Assembly: GCF_009389715.1 (NCBI RefSeq) | Contig: NC_052400.1 | Location: 248,001 to 312,000 of the forward strand | Length of the DNA: 64,000 nt | From: Phoenix dactylifera | Taxonomy: Eukaryota > Streptophyta > Magnoliopsida > Arecales > Arecaceae | Direction of reading: 5' to 3' | Shown here: piece after piece, positions 33,910-47,319 of the stretch | Position numbering within the stretch: position 1 is the stretch's first letter | Layout: every line of letters starts with the position of its first letter | The notes under the pieces: generated by a model | Databases searched by the model: none | What the model saw: only the letters and a program-made list of their open reading frames with translations | Told to the model about the DNA's origin: nothing | Made by a program: the position numbers and the translations under genes

Positions 33910-34740
33910 TGGGGGCAAAATTCGCTTAAGGACAGTGTTAATTCACGCTTCAAGACCGGTTTTAAATACTAGAGTTCCTCGTGCTTCAACAGTTAGTGTC
34001 ATTATCTACCATGTGAAAGCCCAAGTGTACACCAAAAAAAAAAAGAAGCCCAAGTGTACTAGGGTGGTTGTATGCCTGATGACGACGATGATGAAGTATC
34101 CGAAAGTATCTCTAAGAGGCCAGAAATTAGATTTTTTTCCCCAGACGTGTTCTTAAGCTTTTAGATAGAATATAATAATTTTTTTATTAAGAGTATGACA
34201 TATATTTTATATAACTTTTTAGAAAAGTACATTCTCAACCAAGCATAAGCTAGTTAGAAATGTACCAAATTTTCGTAGTCAACCAAATACATAAAAATTA
34301 TTTTTTCAGGCATTATACACCCAAGCTTCAGCTTTCTAAAAAAAAAATAATAATTTGAGAACCAAACGGGTCCTAAACTCAATCCCATGATAATGAGGTC
34401 ATCCTTCCAAGGCTGAACCTAAAGTGAATCTAAAATCTTTAACCCAAATACAACTTGGTTAAATCAAGTTGGGTGCATTTGGAAGTTAGCCATTGGGCCG
34501 TGATCCTCGAGTTCAAATTATGTTGGATGTCCAGGTGCTATGACCAAAAAATTTGGGTCGGATCTCCTGGTCCCACCTAACCTTAAATCTTCTTGACATT
34601 TTTTAACCTAGCCAAGTCAAGTAGGTTGTACATAGCCCACACAAAGTAGGTTCAAATCTTGCTCTTGGCTTGGGCGGCCCACATGGATCTGAGCCTATTT
34701 GGTGGAGAAGATGGGCCGGATGAAGGAATGCGAGTGTAAT
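33910..34740. other. Upstream region of MRPL46
   Basis: No gene recognised. DNA becomes GC-rich from about 34,740 toward the MRPL46 start. Confidence 0.4.
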
Positions 34741-34885
34741 TCTTCGATCGGGTGAGTTTTGACTTCTGGGTCGAACGCACCGATATCGATACGCCCCCGC
34801 TGTGTCCCCGGGTTTATGGGGGGCTCAAGGAGGGTTCGCGTCGAAACCGAGCGGAAATCGGGAGAGGGGGGGAAAGGAGAGGGAG

Positions 34886-37800
34886 ATGCAGCGAGCCGCC
34901 GCTTCGCTGCTCCTCCGAACTCTGCGATCGCGAGGGTTCTCCTCGTCGAGCTCCGACAAGATCATCGCCACTGTCCTCTTCGAGCGCCTTCCTGTCGTCA
35001 TCCCCAAGATCGATCCCGTCGTGTACGCCTTCCAAGAATTCTCGTGAGATTTCAATCCCTCCTCATTTCCTCCTTTTACTTCTTCTTCTTGCTTGATACC
35101 GCAATAAGAGCCCCAAGATTGGTGATGAAGTTTATATTAATCGGAAAAGATTGAACTCTAATGTAACTGATAGCATCTATTTGCGGAACGCCGTTTTCTT
35201 GATAGCATTTTTTTTTACTTCTTTTTAATAAATTCTGATGAGCTTGAACGGGATGGATAGGATGATGGTGAAATAATTTATGTAGGTTTCGGTGGAGGCA
35301 GCAATACCGGCGAAGGTACCCTGATGAGGTCTTGGGAAGGGGCGATGCCAGGTAAAGTTTTTTAATCTTTCTGGGACTTTTGGTTCTCTTTCAACTTCAA
35401 TAATGATATTATATTCCTTCCTTTATAATTTCTATTAGCTAGCTGAAATCAGGTTAAAGGTTTGTTATATGCATGTTAGCTTTGTGAATCTTTTGGAGGT
35501 GAAGGAGAAACATCAGAAGCATAGTTTTTAGATTTTGAAGTGGAATGCTTGACACATGCATTCATACGTCAACATTAGATTTTAAGTTATGGTGCTGGCA
35601 TTTCCTTTTCTTCTTTTTCCTATGAATTGTTTGCAGCTGATATGACGAGTAAGAATCATCACCAACATAAAGTCTATGCTACCTAAATGGAGCGGGTGCC
35701 AAGTCTCCTATTTTCTTGTGTGGTTTCTATCATTGGTTGTCTATTGTTCCCTCCTAATCATCAACCTATTATCTCAATTTGTTACCTCTTTTAAATGGGC
35801 TATCACTGAATTATGCTCAATATCCATAGAAGACCTGAAGAGGGTGTTTGGATGCCTCACATGTCTATCCATGTTATGTTCTTTATATTGCTGGGCTGCA
35901 TAGTTTGCAAACTGCAGTTTAATTGAATAAAGGTGGCGGTAGAAGGGATGTGATGTGGATGGACGTACCATGTCTGCTGCATGTATTGAAATTCTAGCTG
36001 CAACTAAATGATTACATTTTGTCTCTCCGATGTATTATCGTGTTTCTTGTAGGTAAAATGATATTGCGAGGATAGTTGGATGAAGCATACAAAACATCCT
36101 TAAAATTCAACTCCAGTTAATGCATTTTGGTCCTACTAAGCTTCCTATATCCTGATTTCTAGTTTCATCCTTCTTGACATTACTCTACATTTTCAAGCCA
36201 TCATCCCCTCATCTTGAAAACTTAAATGTCGTGAACTTTTCTATTGCTTCTTGGTTGCTCCTAAGCTTCCTCAGAAGTAGTTAATTCTAATTACATCCTT
36301 CCGAACGTGCACATAATTTTTGCTCATGTGTCCTCTCAACAACTCAAGCTTCTTATAATGTTATATTATTATAATATAATGTCTATTTTATAGCAAAACA
36401 AAGTCAGTCATATTCTGTGATTATAGAAAACTATGATGGGCAGACCCTGCATATATTTTAAAGCTGGTATACTACTAATCTTTTATATATATTTTTAGAC
36501 AAATGTAAGTAATAGTTCTGAATTGTGGTATGATTTGCTTTCTGGATTATGTGTCATACATGTATATCAAGTATTGTACATGAATTTTCCATGTATAATC
36601 CATAGGTTGTTGCATAGATTTGATTTTTTTGGGTTTGAAATCTATCCATTGATTCCATTGATTGTCATAAACAAACATAAGCAAGCCTTACCATTTGGAT
36701 GGGTTGTTTTATCGATGTTACTTCACATAAGCTTCCTGTATAAATCTACAGAGTGTGATTCCTGTCTAAAGCTGTAAATGGAAAGCGCCAAATATATTTT
36801 GCCAGAAAATTGTAAAACCTTTCAATCTCTTTTGTCATTGTTTCTACATAAGTCTTATTGTTCTTGATTCATGAGTATGTAATATTCTCTCTTTGTTAGA
36901 CATAACCATGATGGAATAAGTCCCAATTTTTCCTCTATCTTCAGAGTCATATATTGCAGTTCTGCTCTGAAGTTAACATCAACCAGCAGCTAGAATGTGC
37001 TATCTTTTGTACGGCATCACACTTGCTCCAAAATCATTTTCATCCTTCCTCATCCACTTTCTGAAGCTTCTGGTTCTCTCTGTATTCAAGTGTTTTTCAT
37101 TTTTTTATCATATTCTACCAAAATTGCATCTAGTCCTATTATTGTGGTTCCTAATCTCTATATCATGTATGCCTTGATAATGTAGCAACCAAATTACGAT
37201 TTTTCTACATGATAAGGTTTGTTGTGTTGTTATGCCAAGGTTTCTTAACCTCTTTTGTAATCTAAACTTTTCTGAGAGATCCAATTTCTTGCTTTGACTA
37301 TGGAGTCGACTCTTGCAACCACTCCTAGCTCAAGCAACCAAGGAAATGACTAGTAGGGTTTTGAAAATTGAAATTCATTACCTACGAGAAAACATTTCAT
37401 ACTCTCTGCAAAGCAGTGAAAACATGGAAGATTATATTTTCTTAGTAACTTCAAGTTATCGATAGATTTCTCCAATTTCTTCGATCACAATAAAGATTGC
37501 AGAAAACCTGGCATATAAAAGGATGCTTTATTTTAAACTTCTTGTTTGGTTGTCATGTACAAGAATGGTGCCACAAGGAAGTGGTTAAAAACCATTAAGC
37601 CTCTTAAATGGTTGGTGTATCCTTTACTGATGTGCTTGATAATATGAAAATGATGAATATTTTGGAATGAAAAGTCAGTCATCTGCAATTATAGGGATGG
37701 ACTCTGCCATATTGCTGTGCATATTCATATGTGCAAAGAGAAGCCACTAGTATGATGGATATAGGAGGCTCATGTGCTCAATTTTGGTCTCTTTCTTGTT

Positions 37801-40800
37801 GTAACCTAAATATGTCTATTGTTCCAAAACTGGAGAAGATGTGACTTTGGATAAAAATGTTCAAACCTTTGAATAGGACTTTGACATCGTCAAGTTCCTA
37901 ATATACCCAAGAATAATCATCAATGAATTTCCTACAAAACTGGTTTAGTTTAAACATAGCTGTAATTATTTGGTTGCCTTGAATGATCATTATTAGTTTT
38001 GTTCCTGATTTCATGATAAAATAATTTAGTAGTAAGGAAGTAACAAAAGTTTTTATATAACATGCATGCAAAATTTGGTTTACCTACTTCCATTATCTTA
38101 AATAATGGAAACACATATCTAAGTCAGTTTTAATCATGGTGGGAGATGACTTTTTTGAAGCAAAGCATAAAATTTTGTTGGATTGTGTATCTGCACGCAT
38201 AAAATACTTAACATGATATCTTGCCTGGCATCTTGTTTATATTCAATAAATTCATCTGTTTTAACATGGGAATTGCTTCTAAATCCTGCAAATCCCTTTT
38301 GCTCCAAAATGCAACTTTAGTGATAAGGACTTCGAAAGAATAAGTGTTTTTGATATGAACTGAAAGGTTGTAAATAGATTATGAGATGTGCACTGAAAAG
38401 TCAAGGCTAAACTATTCATGGTGCAATGGATATAAAAGTTATTGGAGCAAAGCATGACCAGCATGAGGTGAGATATTCAGTTCCAAGATTATTCCCTCAT
38501 TAGATTTGCTGAAATAAACATATAATCATATAAACATAGAATGATTGACAGAGTTAAAAACACCACTTAAAGAATTTCCATTTTTTTAGGAAGGTTTTGG
38601 ATAATACATTTTAGCTTGGTTTTGTCTTCTTATATGAAGATGCTTTTTGTGATTGATCTTAATAATATTTTGGATGATTTGAAGAACCTGTGGAGTCAGA
38701 TGCATTCATAATAAATGATTTTTAATGAAAGAGGAAGTCTCCCTTGGCTAAAGATTTTAGTCAATTATAAAGTAATGCAGAACTGGATTAAAGTGAATTT
38801 CACATCAATAATATGGAAATGCTAGAAAGTATCTTATGCTAGACTTATAGATTCTGAATCATATGATAACCGCCACGACCTACTCCTACCACCTTATGTG
38901 TGCATCCTTGTTTGGTAAAATTTTATGTTAGATACTGTATGTGAAAAGAGAAGTATGCAGGAACATCCCTTTCCTCGGCGTGCTTTTTCATGCTTAACAT
39001 ATACAGATGCATATTGGTTTCAACTATCAGAGACATCGATAAAATCTAGTTAGTCTGAAGTTAAGTAAGCATAGATAAACAGATTCGAACATTTTATGGA
39101 TAGAATATCTTGGAAAGAAAGCTGTTCAAAGACCAGGAAAGAAAACCTTCAGGAATCATGGGTAGTTTTTATAAAGGATATGATGCATTTCTTAATCTTA
39201 AGAAATCTGCTAATACTGCATATGCAAAGAGAATATCGTTAACTCCATTACTTAAATGGTTAAAGGTTCAAATAATTCAACATTGTCACTGCACTGGCTT
39301 TTACTTAAAGAAAATTTGTTAGGTAAAATTTTAATTAACCACTCTAGTTAAAACCAGAGGCTTAATCTACATGCCTTATTTTCCTAGTGTTTGTAAACAG
39401 CCTGCAGTCTGAATTTCAAGATAGACTTCTCCTTAGAAATCTTTTGTTTTAACAAGCCAGCTGGAGTTAGTTTCATTGCCAACTGGAGAGGATTTTTTTT
39501 GTATTATCCTTATCATTGGCAACAAGCCTTATGCTTTATATTTGGCATACGCAAGGTCCGCCGTACCGGTACCGGTCGGCGTACCGGTGGCCGGCCGGAC
39601 CGGTCCGTACCGGCCGGTATGCGGTGGTTTCAAAAACCACAGCGCGCGGCGCTGTGGTTCTAAAAAAAAAAAAATCGTACCGGTGCGAACCGGCCGGTTC
39701 GCACCGGTACGAGGCCGGTACCGGCCGGTACGGGCTCCGAACCGGCCGGTACGGGCCCGAACCGGCCGGTACGGGCCCGAACCGGCCGGTACGCACCCGT
39801 ACCGGCCGGTTCGGATAAAAAATCGGGATATACCGGTTTTTTATCCGTTCCGGTACCGGTCTAGGACCGGACCGGTACGTACCGGCCGGTACGGGCCGGT
39901 ACGGCATTCCATGGCATACGAGCTTCTCTGTCATCCTATAAATTATTTATCACAAACTGTCTGACTACTAGGAGGTGTATCTTAACAGCGAATTGGGAAG
40001 AAAATGTCCATGATACATCAAAAAAAATGTGAAGTTAGATATTTAAATTTCACAATTACATACTGTACTGTTGTTCTAAATGTCCTTGTTCTTTGTGACG
40101 TGATTTGTAACTCAATTTTGTATAACTATTGATCATTTTCTTGGGGAAAAGGTGACTACCAAATTGATTATGTGCCTGCTCCACGAATCACAGAAGCTGA
40201 CAAAACCAATGACCGGAGGTGTGTCTTTTTTATCTGGTGTTCTGGTGGTGCTTGAATTAATGGTTATCTCCCTTTCTTTTTTGCAAGGCATAATATCATA
40301 AGATTGAAGAAAACTGATGGGTGGTAAAAACATGAATTCATGGTTGTGCGATGGCACTCTTTTTCTTTTTTAAAATAATATGGGTTCATAAATCAAAGAT
40401 ATATAGTATTTAGTGGTCATCAGGATAGTCAAATATTTCCGTGCATTGGGCTGTATTTGTGCCATATATTTGGCTCACGATCCATGGATTATGACCCATC
40501 ACAGTTAGGGCTTGTATGGTCCTTAGACCACTCGCCTTCTCTCTGTTCTCATCTGGTACCTTCCCATCCGTTCTTCCACATGCTTGTTATCTTCTTTTAT
40601 TATTGTATTGATCCCATTCAAGAGATTTTAATGGTCCTTTGTGTAATCTCTGAACCAACTGTTGATCTGATTGTTTGCCCCTCAAATGGACCTCACCCTC
40701 CAACTGTCATTGTCATGCATGAAATCTGGATTTCTACATGGTATATAAGCTTTCTTCCATGTAAACCCCCCTACTAAATTTTCTCACCCATTTACATCTT

Positions 40801-43800
40801 TTTGGGAGTAAATTTGTATAAACATAATAAAAAATATTGTTCTTTTTTGTTGGGGCTCAATGTTGATGTTGTACTGTTGATAACTTGACTATTATGAAAG
40901 AAATGTATACATTATCTCCAAAGATTGGTCTAGCATGCGTGTGTGCACCATTTATTGGTAAAGATGATACGGTCCCTCTATTGCTGCTTCTCCTTCAACC
41001 AAAAACTGTGCTAATGGTTTGTTTTTTGTGAAGATCATCACTTTACTAAAAGGTTGGTTTAGTTGCTATAGGGTATCCACGTCGGAGAGTATATTGGAAA
41101 GCAAAAAAGGAAGAAGTATGTAACTTCTAAATATTCTGTTGGAGGTAATGCTAAGTGCTAAGTCTTAGGACTTCAGTTATTCAGATGCTTACATTGTGAG
41201 CTGGCTGTTGAGCAAGTGCCAAGGTGCATATAGATTCGGTATGATGTTTCTCTATGTATCAAAGGAAACAATTTGAGGGGGTTAAGAAATTGTATTTAAT
41301 TGATAAAATCTGACAGTATTTACAATTGTATTTAATGAAAAAAGAAAACTCTAGAAGGGTACATTAAATAGAGGTCTTTAGTCAAAAATTGAAATTACAT
41401 GAACAGAAAATTGGGCAACAAAAGTGCTTGTGATTATGCAGGTTTAACCTTAAAAGAAAAAGAATAAAAAAAGGAATTGAAGGATGCAATCATCGAGAGG
41501 ATTGGGGGGCTAAGAAGGACATAACTGCCAGTACAAAGAACTTGGGATATGTTGGTCATGATAATAATTGTATATATTATAAAGCATGATGAACATGCCT
41601 TCTCCCTTCATGGCTACAGTTTATGGATTACGAGTGTTCTAACTCATGTTGCCAGCATATTTTAGATTTTTTCTATTCATCTGTCGTATACTGCTATGCA
41701 AATAGCTGGTTATCAGTTTTTCGTTTTCCATTTGCCAACCCTATTTATTTTCATTGTTTGCTGTCTGTTATCTATAGATCATTGCAGAGAGCACTAGATA
41801 GAAGACTTTATCTTCTCCTCAATGGTAGCACATATGGAGCTCCTGACAAGAAACCTGTTTGGCATTTCCCAGAAAAAGTATATGAAAATGAAGAGACTCT
41901 GCGACTGGTATTTCCCTAACAAGTTCTTTCATTTACAAATTACATATATCTACCTTATAATTTATCTTCAAAAAGTTTTGCTTGTTGGTGAATGACTGAG
42001 GTTGTGATTCAACACCCTTCTTTTGAAGAAGTCTGTGTTTGTGATGTCTATGTGAAATCCTTAATTTCAGTGTGCAGAATCAGCATTGAGATCTGTACTT
42101 GGAGGACTTCATCATACGTATTTTGTTGGCAATGCTCCTATGGCCCACATGGCTGTAGAACCAAAAGAAGACTCATCAGATACTCCATCCTTTAAGGTAC
42201 CAGTCTTCATATCTTCTTTTTAGGACCTTTTTATACATATATTGCATGTTTTGCTTTTAACAGGCCGAAGGTTGTAATTAGTAAGAGTGCTGACATGTTG
42301 ACCCGACAATCTTCTCCATTAGACATTGGTTTGAACTTTTGAGGGAATTTATGAAGGCAACCTACCTTTATTCAAATACTAACTATGATTTGCTTTGTCA
42401 CATATTTGAGTTTTTCAGAAGACCAAAACCTTTAATTTGACCCAGGTCAGTTAAGGGCAAAAAGGGGATCTCGGAGGTGCACCAGCCTAATCTGTTAGGG
42501 AGAGAGGCAAGGCATCTTCATGGATGAATGGAGTAAAGAGATAAATAAGTGGGAAGGCCTCTTTGAGAGAGAGAGAGAGAGAGAGGGCCACTTTGGTGGT
42601 TAGAGAAGTAGACGCGTGTATATTTCAATGTACATTAAGCAAACACCACACTCACACAGAGAAAGAGGGGAGGATAGTGTATAAAAAAACAGAAAACTGA
42701 AGATTTTTCTGTTTTTTCTATTTTAATAAATTGCTTAAACAATATGAAGTGGCAGTAAAGCTAATCCTTTTCACAAAAATATTAGTGTATTCTTCTTTTG
42801 AGTCCAATTTAGAGGAAGAATGATATTTTGGAAGTCTTTTTATAAGTAAAAAGTAGGTAATTTTTAAGTCTAATGAAGTAACGTGGTCTGTAGTGTTTTT
42901 CTTATCTTGTAGAGAGGGTTATGTGGAAATTTTTAGGAAGCGTTGAGACTTCAGCTCGCATGCTGTTCCCGGATTCTTCTTGGATGCATCCGATGCTTAT
43001 GTTAAATATTCTATTTTTCAAAACTAAGAAGACACTCTAGATAATTGTTGGTTATGTTTGAGATACTTTCTCGATACCTCCAAAAATTAGAGAAAGGCTA
43101 CTTTCTTTCCTTTTTGATATTTATTTTCTACTGGTGAATGGTCAATTTTTTGGTCTACGATACTAATATTAAAATATGAAGTATGAACTGGGGTTTGTGG
43201 ATTTGATTGATGACTATACGATAAGCTTATAAGAGTTGATGTTATCATATAGAGCATGAACTATGTTATTTTTGGCCTACTATGTGTTATAGATGCTCTT
43301 TTGCATACGTATCTATGTATGTGTATGTGTGTGTATATGTATGTATATATGAAGTACATATCTATTCGTTGGCGTATTCTAGACATGTCCTATCTTATTT
43401 TTTTCAAGATTTGTTGTATTGGCTATCCATATCATGTCATATCCTTGTCCTACATCCCTGCCCATGATTCATGGGGAAGTCCGAAGCATCTAATTTGATA
43501 TTGCATATTGAGAATAAAATCTTTTTAGTGTAGAGGATTTTGTATCACTTCTCTTTAGCCTTGTATCTTCTTTTTGCCCTTCTCTGACCTCTGCATCCAT
43601 TTTCATCACTTTTCTTCTTTTTCTTGCTACTGTCTCGCTTCTCCATTTTTGTCCTTTCTTCCTTCCTGGTAACATCAGCAGACCACCTAGTTTTTTTTTC
43701 TCTTATTCTTCATTCACACATTCTTTCTTTTCTTTCGCATCTCTTTCAAATTCTTTACTTTTCCTGGCTTAATTTTCTTCTTTCTCAAATAGCAGAAGTC

Positions 43801-44482
43801 ATTCCTCTTCATGCCTTTCATAATTTTTTGCTGTTTCTATTTTCCTTATTTAACAGCCACTCTGTTTCTCTCTTTGTCTGACTCTTCCCTTTGTGTCATT
43901 TTTCTACAAAACATTGTTGCACCTGGGATCAAACAGGGCAATTATGATTCTTGAAGAAATAATTGATCTCTAGTTAACACAACGTAAGTAATAATTTTGG
44001 ATTGTGATTTATTGGCATCGCGATCATAAAACCAATGGTGGATGGGAGTGCTATTTAAGATCGATGACTGTGTATAACACCAATTCCCAAGTTCTATCAC
44101 AGGATATGTGTAACAAATGAGAGTATCAGATTTTAAATTTCACCCCTAATCTATTGCTGGATAATTATTTCAATCACAGCAAACTGCAATTTAAACTGCC
44201 TTCAAAAAGACAATAAAATGGTAAGTATTCATTGACTGGGCTGATTGGTTCGCCTAGATTCTGATGTCTTAACTTCGGGGAAAAAACACTGATCTTCGAT
44301 TCTGCTAATAGAAAAAGGGGAGTTCAAAGATTTTCTTGAGCCTCTTGGATAGGCCTGATTTAGGCCTATTCCTCCTTTTGCAGTGTGGTACATCATTTGT
44401 TATATTTGGAGCTGATTTCTTTCAACCACCTGACATAATAGCAAGGATTTTATGGTGTAGGAAGCTAGAGCCATGCCGATCT

Positions 44483-44543
<61 letters not shown>

Positions 44544-45523
44544 AGAAGTTCCAAAAGACATGTTCGATGTTGCATGGTTTCTCTTGGCATACTAATTAAT
44601 ATACTGCAATAGCAAAGGGTTTTATCATCATTATCCTCTAAAATGTCATCTATCTAGTTGTATAGGGAAATGAACCGACTTCTAATGTTCGACTGTGTAT
44701 CTTGTTTGCAATCACTACCAATTAGGATTGATAGGGCTTATTTGGATGTTTTAATACTGTATCCATGATATTTCTTCCATTATTTAGAGTTGGCTAAGAG
44801 TGATGGAGAAGTTGGAGGGATTGGGGGAGGTCCATCTGTCCTGCAATCCTGGGATTTTCAAGATACTAGAATATGTCTTAGAAGGTGATTTTCAGTGAAA
44901 TTTTAAGATTGCAGGATCAACGGCCTGCCCTGATCTTTCTCCTCCATTATATTGCCTCGTACAGCCATTGTCAATTGTGTGGATATGACCACAATGATAT
45001 GATATCTATGCATCCAAGAAGGATGCTAGCACCTTCGACCTTCCATTGGAATTGCGTAACATTAAGCTAGCAAATTCACAGTGAGGGTATCAGAAATATT
45101 GGCATCAGTCAATTAAGTTTTGAGAAGTTGAGCATTTATTTATGAGCATAATGATGAAGCACATGATATTTGATTGGAATAAATAGTGGAACAGGATTTG
45201 CAAATAAATCCTAATTAAAGATGTGATGGAGCTTGCTGCTTTTATGTTGAACTAGTCTATGTATCAACCTGCCCTCCATGTACCCCCACTTTGCGTATTA
45301 TTTTGATATAGAAACATTCCAAAATGGTATATTTGGTTGGTTACTTTCCGTAACCTTTTTCCATCTCTCTTCTTAACAGAGATTCTTTTTCAAATCACAA
45401 GTAATTGGTACCAGCAAACTCCATATTGGAAAGTGTCAGGACTATGTATGGGTGACCAAGGATGAATTAATGGACTACTTTCCAGAGCAAGCTGACTTTT
45501 TCAACAAGATGATTATTAGTTAA
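34886..45523 (+). CDS. MRPL46: Mitochondrial ribosomal protein mL46 (MRPL46), six exons
   Basis: A large-subunit mitoribosome protein with a NUDIX-like fold. Exons: 34,886-35,043, 35,286-35,351, 40,144-40,218, 41,778-41,907, 42,071-42,196, 45,380-45,523; together 699 nt, 232 residues. The N-terminus MQRAAASLLLRTLRSRGF is an Arg/Ser-rich mitochondrial presequence. Family blocks seen: [107 protein letters not shown]. Splice phases agree at every join, but intron 2 ends TTCTTG|GGG with no AG: the expected acceptor A appears to be missing. The next AG (40,150-40,151) would give a TGA at once. The right inverted arm begins inside intron 5. Confidence 0.9.
35352..40143 (+). other. MRPL46 intron 2, 4.8 kb
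   Basis: Starts GTAAAG. Its 3' end reads ATTTTCTTG where an AG is required. It contains the 360-bp palindrome-rich element at 39,552-39,911; the rest is AT-rich with no recognised gene. Confidence 0.75.
39552..39911. mobile_element. CCGGTACC-rich palindromic element with 9-bp target duplication
   Basis: 360 bp dominated by CCGGTACC, GGCCGG and GTACCGG words on both strands, broken by an A-run and a TTTTTTATCC patch. TGGCATACG occurs directly on both sides (39,543-39,551 and 39,912-39,920). The ends share GCCGTACCGG in inverted orientation. A 9-bp duplication is typical of Mutator-like DNA elements, hAT being 8 bp. No transposase is present. Confidence 0.65.
42197..45379 (+). other. MRPL46 intron 5, spanning the right-arm boundary
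   Basis: GTACCAG donor to AACAG acceptor, 3.2 kb. From 43,270 it is part of the inverted duplication; 42,197-43,269 recurs only in the third copy. A GA microsatellite lies near 42,565-42,585 and a TA microsatellite at 44,484-44,536. Confidence 0.75.
44484..44536. repeat. (TA)n microsatellite, right copy
   Basis: About 53 bp of alternating AT, mirror of 31,714-31,758. Confidence 0.9.
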
Positions 45524-46254
45524 ATGTTATCTTGGAGCTGATACAAAGTTTTTCTTTAAGTGGCAGTCATCACTTTCCATGGTCCCATCTTGTTGGAGTA
45601 TATCTAATGTCTAATTGTTGGTTTGTGCTTTGTGCTACGAAAAAACGAGGAGGTTTCCTTAAAATAGCTGTAAGCTGCTGTGACGTCTTTTCAATGCAAA
45701 AATTCAACCTTCCTATCTGTTGGTTAAGATGATTGTACTTTTTTTCTGTCACATAACCAGGACTGCAGATGACATCTGCAAACAATTTTTTGATGTTAGT
45801 CTTCCATTTGCTGTAATCTTTTAGTTGCTGTACACAATTGTGTATGTTTACCATCCTTTTGCAGTTAGACAATAATTTTTTTTAAAATTTATGGATCGCT
45901 AGAATTTTCATGTTGGTTTGCTTTTTCTGTTAAATGGGAATAATGCTAGTTTAACATATGTCAACTTTCATTGTACTGTGTGGTGCTTTGGCATTTGCTT
46001 TGCAAACTTCTGATTTCTATGCTGCCTAAAAATGGGGAAAACAAACAGAAGAGTTTTAGCTATTGTCCTATTGTAGTTTTGGGTATGTGCAGCACTGAAT
46101 CTACATTGAAAATCTTTAGTATTTTTCATGTTGCCGCATGAAATCTCGGCTGATTGTTTCTAGACTTAGTTATCACCATGGAAAATGCTTTGGGGGTCTA
46201 ATCTCAGAACTTTAAAAAAAATATGCTCCACTGCTTCATATCTTTTGGTGTTAC

Positions 46255-47313
46255 TGTGTGTGAGAACAAGTGTGGGCATGTTTAGTCCCACATCGGCTGG
46301 ATAATGACGACCCAGTTAGGTCAGGTCTAAGCAACTCGATTAATGAATCATGAGGCACAGACTAGATTAGGGCTAAGGCCAATTTATAGGGTTCATTAAT
46401 ACTGAGTTTCATAGGCACTTAATAGGACTGGGGTGATCAGTCTGGCAGGCTGCCTGGGCACCAGGGTAGATTAAGGCTCTTTATAGGTGTCAACTTGGAT
46501 TTGTGGGCCAGGTCGACAGGATCCTATACTAGGATCCATAGGTCTCCTAGAGAGAGAAAGAGGGAGAAGAGAGAAGGAAGGAAACGAGAGAGAAAGAGAA
46601 CTTTTCTTCTTTTTTAGCAAACAGAGGAACTTTGACTAGTGGCTAACCATGGTGGTCCGATGAGGTGCGGTGGCGGTTGGCCGTCCAAAATCAAACCAAA
46701 AGCAGGGCTGGACATAGATGATTTCTTGCCTCAATGTATTCAAATCCTAGCCGCTCGCTTGCGGCTGGGGTCTTGTTCCAACCATGGACCAATATTGGGA
46801 AGTGACCGGGGGCTTTGGCGATGAACGCCGACGATAGGCATGGCCGAAAAAAGAAAAAAAAGAGGCAAAATAGGGATCCTTATTCAGTTGATTTCTAGCT
46901 GATTTTTTGATCGGCGGCCGTGATTTCGGGTCGCGGGAAGAAGAAGAGTGAAAGGAGAAGAAGATCAGAGCGTTACCTCAGCTCAGGTGGTGTTTGGTGG
47001 TCCCGATTTCTGGCAAGCACAATGACGAGCAGCCACGAACTTAATAGAAAAAAAGGAGAAAGAAGGAGAGGGAAAGAGGAGGATTATTTGGAATGGATAG
47101 GTATGGAGGGAGAGAGCTCTCCCTTTATAGAGAAGCCCTAGGGTCCCGACGGCTCTAGAACTCTGACTCCTAGCCGAAATCACCAAAGGAGAAGAAGACT
47201 TCCTCTGTGAGTTTTCCATTCTTGTCACACGTGTAACATGTGCTTGGCTACTCCAGAGGTCAAACCACAGGTCGGGCCGATCGTGTGGATTGGGCCTAGA
47301 TCGGGCCTTCACA
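46255..47313 (-). repeat. Candidate LTR-like repeat (right arm)
   Basis: Reverse-complement copy of 28,936-29,994, with a few base differences shared with the third copy rather than with the left arm. Confidence 0.35.
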
Positions 47314-47319
47314 GTATTA

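Larger units (their letters stand above)
32975..43269. other. Spacer between the inverted arms
   Basis: 10.3 kb present once between the arms, except that its right end (about 41,780-43,269) recurs in the third copy. It holds a candidate solo LTR and exons 1-5 of MRPL46. Confidence 0.85.

Noticed and set aside
34814-35055. Minus-strand frames antisense to MRPL46 exon 1
   Set aside because: Shadow frames of the GC-rich first exon; splice phases and family motifs support only the plus strand.
39476-39964. 162-codon frame rich in Arg-Pro-Val-Gly repeats
   Set aside because: It translates the CCGGTACC palindromic element, is open on both strands, and has no domain.
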